Assembly: GCA_028699365.1 (NCBI GenBank)
Contig: JAQVUQ010000175.1
Location: forward strand, 1-6,051
Reading direction: 5' to 3'
DNA length: 6,051 bases
DNA from: a bacterium
GTDB lineage: Bacteria; UBP13; UBA5359
Part shown: in pieces, positions 1 through 6,051 of the stretch
How positions within the stretch are numbered: position 1 is the stretch's first letter
Layout of the letters: each line of letters opens with the position of its first letter
The notes under the pieces: model-generated
The model's input: only the letters and a program-made list of their open reading frames with translations
What the model was told of the DNA's origin: nothing
The model's database searches: none
Made by a program: the position numbers and the translations under genes

Positions 1-1
1 C

Positions 2-1270
2 AGCCGCCCGGAGCTGTGGGTAGACCTGGACAGGGAGATGGGACTTTTTCATCGCGGCTATTATGGTGTGCTCAGTGGACAGGCGGGCACTAAGGTATCA
101 GGTGTGCTGCGTTTCGACAGGCAACCGGACGGGACCCTTAATGCCTATACCGAGAACGACCATCTGATAGAGTTGGCCTGGGGCGGCAGCGCCAATGTCG
201 TCCTGGCGGAGACTATGATGAAGCTGGATCGCTGCGGCTTTCTTCCCGGAGGGGAGGAGCGAGCCCGGCAGATGATCAACGCCATCCTGCACTTCAGGGA
301 CGGCGGCTTCCAGGTGCAGCACGGTCCGTGCCGGGGTGCCTGGTGGAATGCATATATAGTTGGGGAAGACCGCTTCTGCAGCCGTTATGGGCGGGACCAT
401 GTAGAGACTCCCAATCAGGGCATTATCAACTACTTTCTGTATCGCCTCCATGCAGCCGGTCTGAGCGATGACCCCGCTGTTACCGAGCGCATCGTCAATA
501 ACTGCCTGACATATCTGTCAGCCGTAGAGCGTCCGGATGGAGGGGTTTACTTTGCCCGTTATACTGACGGGGGCACCGGGGAAAACAGGCAATACGTGCC
601 GTACGAGACGTGCTTTGCCTCCGGCTGTGCCATGGCGGCGCTGTCGTGGCTGTGTGCCTGGAGATTGACCGGTAAAGCGGAATTCAGAGAAAAGGCACGG
701 GTGCTCTTTACCCACCTGGTAGAGCAACATATAGCTTTAAACGAGTGGCGCTTTCTGGAATACGATACCATCGGTGCCGATGCCGTGGCGCCCTCCTGGA
801 TACTGACAGCTCTCTGTGAGGCGCTGCGGGATTTCGATGAACCTGGATGGCGCCAGGCGGCGGATAAGACATTCCGGCTGTTGCTGACATACATCTACCA
901 ACAGGAGCCTCGTCTGGACAACTATCTGGCCAAGGAGGATGTCTGGGGTGGGAGTATGCGCATCAAGGGAGGAATAATCCACGGTTCATCCCCCAACAGC
1001 GCTCAGGGGGCACACGCTGTCCATATCAGGTTTGATTTCCCCCTGGCTTTCAAACAGTACTATGACCTTACCGGAGATCCGGCGGCGTATGCCGCACTTA
1101 TCGGTTACGAGAACTTCGTTACCTGGCACCAGTTCCTGAACGAGAGCCTGCCCATAGGCTTCGGCAGTACGTCCGAACACTGCACCCTTGTTGCCGGCTA
1201 CCTGCAGGATACGGTTCAGGTTAAGCATTCCAATCCCCTGGTCATGCTGGACCTGTTAAAAGAAAAGTAG
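2..1270 (+). CDS. Helical (alpha/alpha toroid-like) protein, possible carbohydrate-active enzyme; 5'-truncated
   Basis: The frame is open to the left window edge: 12 codons precede the first ATG (position 38), with no stop and no good SD, so the true start lies upstream. The visible part is 422 residues, ending at TAG 1268-1270. The sequence alternates amphipathic helices with short Gly/aromatic loops. Examples are NQGIINYFLYRL from visible residue 138, a PDGGVYFARY loop, and PYETCFASGCAMAALSWLCAW from residue 200. This pattern is typical of (alpha/alpha)n toroid enzymes such as uronyl hydrolases, epimerases and six-hairpin glycosidases. The loops are rich in Trp, Tyr, His, Asp and Glu, as expected of a sugar-binding cleft, for example EDVWGGSMRIKGG and GFGSTSEHC near the C-terminus. 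I cannot assign a family or a catalytic residue. The neighbouring glycoside-hydrolase-like genes support a role in glycan metabolism, but that is inference. The missing N-terminus leaves secretion undecided. Confidence 0.85.
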   Translation, partial: SRPELWVDLDREMGLFHRGYYGVLSGQAGTKVSGVLRFDRQPDGTLNAYTENDHLIELAWGGSANVVLAETMMKLDRCGFLPGGEERARQMINAILHFRDGGFQVQHGPCRGAWWNAYIVGEDRFCSRYGRDHVETPNQGIINYFLYRLHAAGLSDDPAVTERIVNNCLTYLSAVERPDGGVYFARYTDGGTGENRQYVPYETCFASGCAMAALSWLCAWRLTGKAEFREKARVLFTHLVEQHIALNEWRFLEYDTIGADAVAPSWILTALCEALRDFDEPGWRQAADKTFRLLLTYIYQQEPRLDNYLAKEDVWGGSMRIKGGIIHGSSPNSAQGAHAVHIRFDFPLAFKQYYDLTGDPAAYAALIGYENFVTWHQFLNESLPIGFGSTSEHCTLVAGYLQDTVQVKHSNPLVMLDLLKEK

Positions 1271-1312
1271 CACTGTCTGCGCAAGATAGGCTATCACGGC
1301 GGAAAACAGTTA

Positions 1313-1341
1313 TTGACAAAGGTAACGCTTATACGTATACT
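1313..1341 (+). promoter_or_regulatory. Sigma70-type promoter for the 889-residue gene
   Basis: TTGACA at 1313-1318 is a perfect -35 element. A 17-nt spacer separates it from TATACT at 1336-1341, which matches the -10 consensus at five of six positions. Transcription would start near 1348 and give a leader of roughly 98 nt before the ATG at 1446. There is no extended -10 TG. A perfect 10-bp palindrome, TATACGTATA (1330-1339), overlaps the -10 and could be part of an operator. The promoter suggests that the gene at 1446, and perhaps the one at 4328, is transcribed independently of the upstream gene. Confidence 0.7.
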
Positions 1342-1350
1342 TGATTTATC

Positions 1351-1368
1351 GGTACAGTTGACTGATCC
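1351..1368. promoter_or_regulatory. Imperfect palindrome just downstream of the predicted transcription start; possible operator
   Basis: The core is CAGT-TG-ACTG (1355-1364), and outer GG/CC pairs at 1351-1352 and 1367-1368 extend it after two mismatches on each side. Its place a few bases after the predicted start site suits a repressor site. Local carbohydrate operons are often controlled by LacI- or GntR-type repressors, but no regulator gene is visible. A palindrome this short can occur by chance. Confidence 0.25.
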
Positions 1369-1431
1369 AGATTGGCGATTGTTGCGTGAACAGAAGAAGG
1401 TAATGCTGATCTACGGAAAGCATCGTTATGT

Positions 1432-1437
1432 GGGAGG
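1432..1437 (+). promoter_or_regulatory. Shine-Dalgarno site that decides the start at 1446
   Basis: GGGAGG lies 8 nt before the ATG at 1446, an ideal distance. The in-frame ATG at 1428 overlaps the region just 5' of this site and has only a weak purine stretch upstream. It would add MWEELR in front. The start at 1446 is therefore preferred. Confidence 0.85.
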
Positions 1438-1445
1438 AATTACGT

Positions 1446-4115
1446 ATGATTTTTAATGATCTGCAGGAATGCATATCTATACTGGATATCGCTTCGGAAA
1501 GCGTATTCCGGCTGCCGGCTGTATACGACGCCGATAAGGGGGGGCCGGTCGAGCTGGATGAGATGGATGTACAGATCGATTCATTGCAGGAAATGCTTCC
1601 CGGCGTACATATTATGACGGTGCGAGTATCCAATACGGCTATTGTAGCCAAGCGATTGGAAATCAGAGTGGGTTTTGAGCTGGCGGATTACAGTGGTCTT
1701 ACATATTGGGATGGTGTGAGCAGCGTTCTTCTAGAGGAGAGGCTGCCGGTAAAATACGCTTGTAACGCCGATCCATATGAAGGGCCGGTTTATCCTCTGC
1801 CTGATAAGTTCCATCCGAAATCCTGCGAACAAACCTTTGTGAAAGAGGATGTAGAGAACATCTGTGATGAGTTCAGCGGTATTCAGACCCTGTGCCAGTT
1901 TCCGGCTGCTGCTCTTTATGATGCGGAGCAATGCCTGGGGATCGGTCTCGATCCTCGCCTGGATTTCAGTTATTTCTCTTCCGGAATAGCTCCCGGTGCA
2001 GACGGTTTCTACTTTTCGGTCAAGACGGTTCTGGAAGCGGGAGAGAAGGATGTACCGGTAAGGCTGCTGGTAATTAAAAGCCGTGGCAGCTACGGGTATC
2101 GGCATGTCCTGGATGCATATTATCGTTCATTCCCGGAAGTCTATTCTTACCGAAAAGATATAGATCCTCGTTTCTTCGGGCCGGCTGAGACCTTTCCCTG
2201 TTACCATGCCCCTGAATGCGGCAGCATTGTCCTGGAGGAGTTCCGGCGTTATTACACCTCGTGGACTCTCTCCATATTCGAATGGGTAATGGATGGAGGC
2301 TTCGGGTTTTATCTTGACAAGGCCTGGGTAGGAGAGGACTTCCTCTCGGTATTCCGGGACGATATTCTGAAAGATAGAACCCTTGATGAAGGCAACGGCC
2401 TGATAGCTGTGGGCAACCGGCGTTTAACCGGTCAGTGCGCCGTGAGTAACGGCCTGACCTATGAAAACGCCGACTGGCGGGTTATGGCCGAACAGATGCC
2501 CGATTCCATCCTGATTCGCAGCAACGGCCGGCCCAACCGGCGCCTGAGCAATATGAGCGGAGACGCATGCGTAGCTTTCGTAGGCGCCAATAGTTACTGG
2601 GATTTTCTGAAAAACAACATCGCTCGTGCTGTGGCTGAATATAAGCCCGACGGCCTTTACGTTGATAATTGCCAGGGGCCCCGTCCTAATTTCAATTCTG
2701 CCGTACCTAAGATACCGGCCCGTGCTTTCACCGATGGCAAAGATTACGTTACACAGGGATATGGACATGCCCTGTTGTTGAAATATATGCGCTCTTTCAA
2801 TACCGCCGCCGGCCGGAAAATGGCTACTCTGGCCAATACTCCCGGTGATTATATTGTATGCCGGGAAACCGATACGGCAGTTATCGAGGGTGGAAGCTGG
2901 TTGGGCAGCGACAGTTGGAGCCGGGGGTTGAGGCATCTGTTCGGGAAGAAACCCATAGTGCAATGGGGCCCCAAGGGGTTTCCCGGCTGGTTTGACTATG
3001 ATGAGGAGGCGGCTGAAGCTGTAGTGGACAGGCACGTTTGTCTGGCCAGGCTCTTTGCCGTAAACACGGGTTGCCTGCTGAACACGGCTCACACGGTACG
3101 CGGCTATTCAGATACCATGGCCTGGATGCCGCTGATAATCAAGCTTGCCGGGCTTGGCTGGGAACCGGTAACAAAGGCAATGACGGATAACCGATCGTTG
3201 AAGATCGAGCGTTTCGGTGATAACTCTTTCTCCGTCGTGAATTTTACCGAGGAGCGCCAGTGCGGCAGCGCCGTTATATCGAGGCAATCGAAAAGCGAGC
3301 CGCTTTTTGTCTACCGTCTTCTGGTGCCTGAAAACGTTCCGGCACGAAACGACCTTCTGGCGACAGAGAGCCGGTTAGCGATGGGTCTGGCGCCCTTGTC
3401 CGCCGTGGTAATCCGGCCCGCTCTGGGACTTCGGCCGGCGGAAGACCGGCAGTGCCGTGCCGTGGTAACATCAGCCGGTGACGGCTTCTGCGAAATAACG
3501 ATAACCGGTCTTGACAGTAAAACAGAAGCGGTTATTCCGGAAGATGACGACTGGATATTGACGCTGATAACGGCTGACGGATGTGTTCTTGACTGGGAAA
3601 GAGACAGCTCAGGTGTGCCGGTAGTTGTGCTGCCGGCAGTATCTCCCGGCGAGGAATTATGCCTGCGAATAGAGTACAGGCACCGCATTTATGTAGACAT
3701 AGAGGCAGTCAAATCATTCTCCTGGATGAAAGACGATAGCCGTCCGGACTTTTCGGCAGTCTGTCCCGACCCGCAAGAGATGTCCTGCAAGTTGCAGGTA
3801 GAGCGGCTGGAGGCATACTTTCGCTACTACCTGGCCGAGAAGCGGATGGAAGAGCTTCCGACGGAGAAGCTTTACTCCTTTGATCACGGCAACCATGACA
3901 GTCGCATGACGTTGAGAGTTGCACATTACGCCCCTGAGTTCAATATCGCGGTCCGCAGTAACGTTGCCGGCGGCGGAGGGCAGGTAATACTGGCATCCGT
4001 TTCTCAGATGCAGTGGATGGAGGATAATCTGTCGGGATTTCATCCCGAGGGCGATGGGGTGTATGCCTGTCAGGGCAATCTTATCGTCTATGCTGCCTCA
4101 ATCGAGGCCATGTGA
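1446..4115 (+). CDS. Putative multidomain glycoside hydrolase (TIM-barrel type), cytoplasmic
   Basis: The protein has 889 residues. The ATG at 1446 is chosen over 1428 because of the GGGAGG site 8 nt upstream. Residues 1 to about 215 are beta-rich and resemble the N-terminal sandwich found before many TIM-barrel glycosidases. A helical linker follows (about 217-238, containing DAYYRSFPEVY). The barrel spans roughly 245-575. It shows strand-end motifs GFYLDKAW (Asp291), PDGLYVDNCQG (Asp402, Asp407) and DTAVIEGGSW (Glu481); Asp407 and Glu481 are my best catalytic candidates. DG-[FL]-[FY]-[VL]-DN strands are common in retaining glycosidase barrels. From about 584 (ERFGDNSFSVVNFT) beta-sandwich sequence follows. 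The last ~120 residues, with a helix at 784-801 and a GGGG turn at 842-845, are not recognised. There is no signal peptide or membrane segment and there are many cysteines, so the cytoplasm is likely. Substrate and family number are unknown. A catalytically inactive relative cannot be excluded. Confidence 0.85.
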   Translation: MIFNDLQECISILDIASESVFRLPAVYDADKGGPVELDEMDVQIDSLQEMLPGVHIMTVRVSNTAIVAKRLEIRVGFELADYSGLTYWDGVSSVLLEERLPVKYACNADPYEGPVYPLPDKFHPKSCEQTFVKEDVENICDEFSGIQTLCQFPAAALYDAEQCLGIGLDPRLDFSYFSSGIAPGADGFYFSVKTVLEAGEKDVPVRLLVIKSRGSYGYRHVLDAYYRSFPEVYSYRKDIDPRFFGPAETFPCYHAPECGSIVLEEFRRYYTSWTLSIFEWVMDGGFGFYLDKAWVGEDFLSVFRDDILKDRTLDEGNGLIAVGNRRLTGQCAVSNGLTYENADWRVMAEQMPDSILIRSNGRPNRRLSNMSGDACVAFVGANSYWDFLKNNIARAVAEYKPDGLYVDNCQGPRPNFNSAVPKIPARAFTDGKDYVTQGYGHALLLKYMRSFNTAAGRKMATLANTPGDYIVCRETDTAVIEGGSWLGSDSWSRGLRHLFGKKPIVQWGPKGFPGWFDYDEEAAEAVVDRHVCLARLFAVNTGCLLNTAHTVRGYSDTMAWMPLIIKLAGLGWEPVTKAMTDNRSLKIERFGDNSFSVVNFTEERQCGSAVISRQSKSEPLFVYRLLVPENVPARNDLLATESRLAMGLAPLSAVVIRPALGLRPAEDRQCRAVVTSAGDGFCEITITGLDSKTEAVIPEDDDWILTLITADGCVLDWERDSSGVPVVVLPAVSPGEELCLRIEYRHRIYVDIEAVKSFSWMKDDSRPDFSAVCPDPQEMSCKLQVERLEAYFRYYLAEKRMEELPTEKLYSFDHGNHDSRMTLRVAHYAPEFNIAVRSNVAGGGGQVILASVSQMQWMEDNLSGFHPEGDGVYACQGNLIVYAASIEAM

Positions 4116-4170
4116 GAGATAACGCATGCTTTTCTGCGCTGTCTGGATACCGTTTTTCCGCTTACCGGCC

Positions 4171-4194
4171 GGCAGCGCTGGCGGGAGCGCCGTC
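4171..4194 (+). other. GC-rich hairpin without U-tract
   Basis: GCGCT (4175-4179) pairs with AGCGC (4186-4190) around a GGCGGG loop. After an A/C mismatch the stem extends by C-G, G-U and G-C pairs. An alternative pairing, GGCG (4180-4183) with CGCC (4188-4191), competes with it. No T run follows, so it is not a canonical intrinsic terminator. It might protect the 3' end of the upstream message or mask the GGGAG SD-like site at 4183-4187. Confidence 0.4.
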
Positions 4195-4196
4195 AT

Positions 4197-4235
4197 ATGA
4201 AAGCCGCGTTCTGGAATCTGCATATACACGCATAG
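4197..4235 (+). CDS. Possible 12-residue leader ORF
   Basis: ATG to TAG encodes MKAAFWNLHIHA. A GGGAG site at 4183-4187 lies 9 nt upstream and is buried in the GC-rich hairpin. The peptide resembles nothing I know. It lacks the runs of a single amino acid that mark classical attenuation leaders. It may be translated, but chance is a fair explanation. Confidence 0.2.
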   Translation: MKAAFWNLHIHA

Positions 4236-4249
4236 TGGGAGGTGGTGTT

Positions 4250-4261
4250 ATGCTTGCCTGA
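4250..4261 (+). CDS. Possible three-codon mini-ORF behind a strong SD
   Basis: ATG CTT GCC TGA follows GGAGGT (4238-4243) at 6 nt, a better SD than the one serving the real gene at 4328. The frame is the same as that of the downstream gene, but several stops separate them. It could be a decoy or regulatory minimal ORF, or the decayed start of an older gene. Nothing in the sequence decides between these. Confidence 0.2.
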   Translation: MLA

Positions 4262-4327
4262 CACTCAAAGGTACTTCGGCTGACGGTTTGACTACAGGTA
4301 GACAAAATATGAGAGAGTGGGTGAATT

Positions 4328-6051
4328 ATGTTAAGAAAGATATTGTTTCAATTGATATTTGTTATTTCCATTGTATCTTTTTGCTGCACCGGTGCCTTTG
4401 CCGTAAGCTTTCAGGTTGATGCTCAATCCCCGTATTCTCAGTATTGGAACGTTCCGGCTAATCAGGCGTATCCTTATGTGGACTTCTCGGATATGCAGAG
4501 TATTCTGCCCCCCATTCACGGCGTAGTGGCCTGTTCAGACTCGCCGGGACTGATCGCCGGTTTTGAGGACGATTTGAAGTTGGCCTATGACAAGGGGGAT
4601 ATGGGAAAGCCTTACGGCAGGATCCCATTTCAGGCAGCAGGTTTTTATTACAATACAAGCACACAGACTGTAACAAATACCTCAGTATACAGCGTATATA
4701 ATGACAGAATCGATGCCATGAAAGATCGGGGGCTTGAGCCGTGCTTCATGGTCTTGTCCTTCACGCCGCACGATGTGCGCACCAGCCCCAGTTCTCCTTC
4801 GTGCTGGCCGGATTATATTACTTATCCTACGGACCCCATATTTGATGGGACACATCCGGGTTGCGGCTCGTACGTGCTGCCCTTCGGTCATTTCGACGAT
4901 GTAAGGGAGTTCTACAGGATTGTTGCGGCAACTTTCAGGGGCAGGGTGGACCACTGGCAGATAGGCGGAGAGAGCATGGGAATCCTTGCTCCCGGATGGG
5001 ACGCCGCCTGGGGGAGTCTTATGTCCGTCAGAGATCAGTATTTCTCCGTGCAGGGCTTTTTCGAATATTACAGGCATGCGGTGGAGGGTATTCTGGAGGG
5101 CAATCCTGATGCCACTGTCGGCTTCTGCGGTTTCTGCGGCGATGATTACAAATTACATAGAATGCAGGTCGATCATCCCGCTTACTATAACTATATGATC
5201 GGTTTGCTTGATCCCAACAGTCCTTCTTATAACGCAGACATAGAGTTCCCGTATCTGGCTCTCTTCCTGGATTACTGTGCCGATAATACTATGACCGTTG
5301 ACAGTATTATCTATGACAGCACCCGGGTGGATTTTGTTTCCTGGGATTTCGATGACAGCGTAGGCATGATTGCCTGGGATTCCACTCAATCGCCGCAGTA
5401 CTATCTTAACGGAAACCGGATACCACAGGGAACAAGCGTCTACAATCTGCAAGGTTCGGCGCTTGATATAGACAAGGTGGCCAAGGCTATAATCAATGCT
5501 CGGTATGAAAGACGTTACCTGGCCAGAGACAGCAGAACGTCTACCTTGATGGATGCGGAATTCCCCATCATCTCGGCCAGATACGAAACGTCGATAGAGA
5601 GAACTTTGTCGCTCACCAGGAATTACCAGGCTACGGCCGCCATGGCCACCTTGAAGCAGTTGATCGATGCCGGAGAGACGCGGGCGCAGTTTTACGCCGA
5701 GACCTTCGGTAATACCGGCGCAGCCGGATTGAATTACCGGGGGCTGATAAAGCCGTTCAACCTGGACCCGCCGCCGGTTGATCCGGCTGATCTGGTCAGA
5801 CTCAATCCGGCTCCGGAGACAAAGACACCGTTGTTCTTCCTTTATCAGATGTATAACAAGATGTGCTCCGGCAGGCTCAACGTCACAGGCGGCTTTGAGG
5901 ACGGCAACAACGGCTCCGTCAGCATGATAGCCTCCAGGAGTGCCGACAACAAGAAGGTAACGCTGCTCTTCTGGAACTTCTCGCCGCAGACGCAGACTGT
6001 CGATATCGACGTCACCAACCTGCCCTTCAGCAAAGGCCTGTACGAGTATTA
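4328..6051 (+). CDS. Secreted GH39-like glycoside hydrolase, 3'-truncated
   Basis: 574 codons are visible and the frame is still open at the right edge. The start is ATG 4328; an in-frame TGA ends just 4 bases before it and GGTGA (4320-4324) serves as SD. Residues 1-25 form a Sec signal peptide: a positive N-end (LRK), a hydrophobic core, and GAFA before the predicted cut at 25/26. It is not a lipobox. The mature part follows the GH39 plan (beta-xylosidase / alpha-L-iduronidase family). HWQIGGES at 209-216 sits where GH39 has WEIWNEP, making Glu215 the likely acid/base. Next come FLDYCADN (313-320) and DFVSWDFDD (335-343), matching the family's FLxxC...DFxSxHxY strand. SARYETS contains Glu420, the candidate nucleophile. 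PLFFLYQMYNKM follows from 501, and a C-terminal beta strand has LLFWNFSP (about 546-553). The acid/base-to-nucleophile spacing (205) is longer than I recall for the family (about 117), implying an insertion. CGFC (267-270) could form a disulfide. Substrate is unknown. An inactive or novel-family relative is possible. Confidence 0.85.
   Translation, partial: MLRKILFQLIFVISIVSFCCTGAFAVSFQVDAQSPYSQYWNVPANQAYPYVDFSDMQSILPPIHGVVACSDSPGLIAGFEDDLKLAYDKGDMGKPYGRIPFQAAGFYYNTSTQTVTNTSVYSVYNDRIDAMKDRGLEPCFMVLSFTPHDVRTSPSSPSCWPDYITYPTDPIFDGTHPGCGSYVLPFGHFDDVREFYRIVAATFRGRVDHWQIGGESMGILAPGWDAAWGSLMSVRDQYFSVQGFFEYYRHAVEGILEGNPDATVGFCGFCGDDYKLHRMQVDHPAYYNYMIGLLDPNSPSYNADIEFPYLALFLDYCADNTMTVDSIIYDSTRVDFVSWDFDDSVGMIAWDSTQSPQYYLNGNRIPQGTSVYNLQGSALDIDKVAKAIINARYERRYLARDSRTSTLMDAEFPIISARYETSIERTLSLTRNYQATAAMATLKQLIDAGETRAQFYAETFGNTGAAGLNYRGLIKPFNLDPPPVDPADLVRLNPAPETKTPLFFLYQMYNKMCSGRLNVTGGFEDGNNGSVSMIASRSADNKKVTLLFWNFSPQTQTVDIDVTNLPFSKGLYEY

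Larger units (their letters stand above)
4116..4327. other. Intergenic leader between the two enzyme genes
   Basis: This 212-nt gap holds a GC-rich hairpin, two tiny ORFs with SD sequences, and an SD for the next gene. The SD is GGTGA at 4320-4324, in good register for the ATG at 4328. I see no U-tract terminator, so read-through from the upstream gene is plausible. TTGACT at 4288-4293 looks like a -35 box, but no -10 sits at a workable distance. An independent promoter for the gene at 4328 is therefore not supported. Confidence 0.5.

Noticed and set aside
38-40. ATG at 38 as the start of the first gene
   Set aside because: The frame is open upstream to the window edge, the 12 upstream codons read like protein, and the purines before the ATG do not form a well-spaced SD. 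The gene is more likely cut by the window.
1402-1424. ATGCT/AGCAT stem in the leader as a riboswitch or attenuator
   Set aside because: It is a five-pair stem with an 11-nt loop and no supporting structure; it is likely to be chance.
1428-1430. ATG at 1428 as the start of the 889-residue protein
   Set aside because: It lies just before the strong GGGAGG site that serves the ATG at 1446, and it has no good SD of its own.
2424-3092. 222-codon ORF on the - strand
   Set aside because: It lies fully inside the well-supported gene at 1446-4115, has no recognisable protein features, and is best explained as an antisense shadow.
4165-4172. CCGGCCGG palindrome
   Set aside because: It is only 8 bp, in a GC-rich patch next to the hairpin; there is no reason to call it a binding site.
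4171-4194. Hairpin as an intrinsic terminator of the upstream gene
   Set aside because: No T-rich tract follows the stem; the next bases are GTCATATGAAAG.
4288-4293. TTGACT as the -35 box of a promoter for the gene at 4328
   Set aside because: At 16-18 nt spacing there is only GAGAGA-like sequence; the nearest AT-rich hexamer is about 11 nt away, which is too close.
4379-4390. Lipoprotein signal (Cys19/Cys20 in the signal peptide)
   Set aside because: The residues before the cysteines (VSF, SFC) do not fit a lipobox, while GAFA at 22-25 fits a signal peptidase I site.
4682-5077. 131-codon ORF on the - strand and overlapping small + strand ORFs (4861-5109, 4986-5198)
   Set aside because: All lie inside the GH39-like gene, whose signal peptide and family motifs are clear.

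Overview
The window is bacterial DNA of moderate GC content. It is gene-dense on the + strand and looks like part of a carbohydrate-degradation locus. The evidence for bacteria is strong Shine-Dalgarno (SD) sequences, a near-consensus sigma70-type promoter (TTGACA, 17 nt, TATACT) and a Sec signal peptide. The promoter and SD style argue against Bacteroidota, but I cannot name the phylum. No rRNA, tRNA, CRISPR array, transposase or other mobile-element signal is visible.

Layout: (1) 2-1270 is the 3' part of a gene that enters from the left edge. It encodes a helical (alpha/alpha toroid-like) protein of unknown specificity. (2) 1271-1445 is an intergenic region with a very good promoter, short palindromes around the predicted transcription start, and a strong SD. 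(3) 1446-4115 is a complete 889-residue protein without a signal peptide. It is read as a multidomain glycoside-hydrolase-like enzyme: an N-terminal beta domain, a TIM barrel with a DGLYVDN motif, beta domains, and an unassigned C-terminal domain. (4) 4116-4327 is a 212-nt gap with a GC-rich hairpin and two tiny ORFs (12 and 3 codons), each behind an SD, but no convincing terminator. (5) 4328-6051 is the 5' part of a third gene that runs off the right edge. It has a clear Sec signal peptide and an architecture like family GH39 (beta-xylosidase / alpha-L-iduronidase), but the usual Asn-Glu-Pro acid/base motif is replaced by Gly-Glu-Ser.

Together the genes suggest breakdown of a complex glycan. 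The GH39-like enzyme would act outside the cytoplasm. The 889-residue protein, and possibly the helical protein, would act inside on imported fragments, although the first gene's N-terminus is not visible. No transporter or regulator gene is in the window, so the substrate cannot be deduced. The most interesting points are the divergent catalytic motif of the third gene, the unplaced 889-residue enzyme with its extra C-terminal domain, and the unusual leader between genes 2 and 3.
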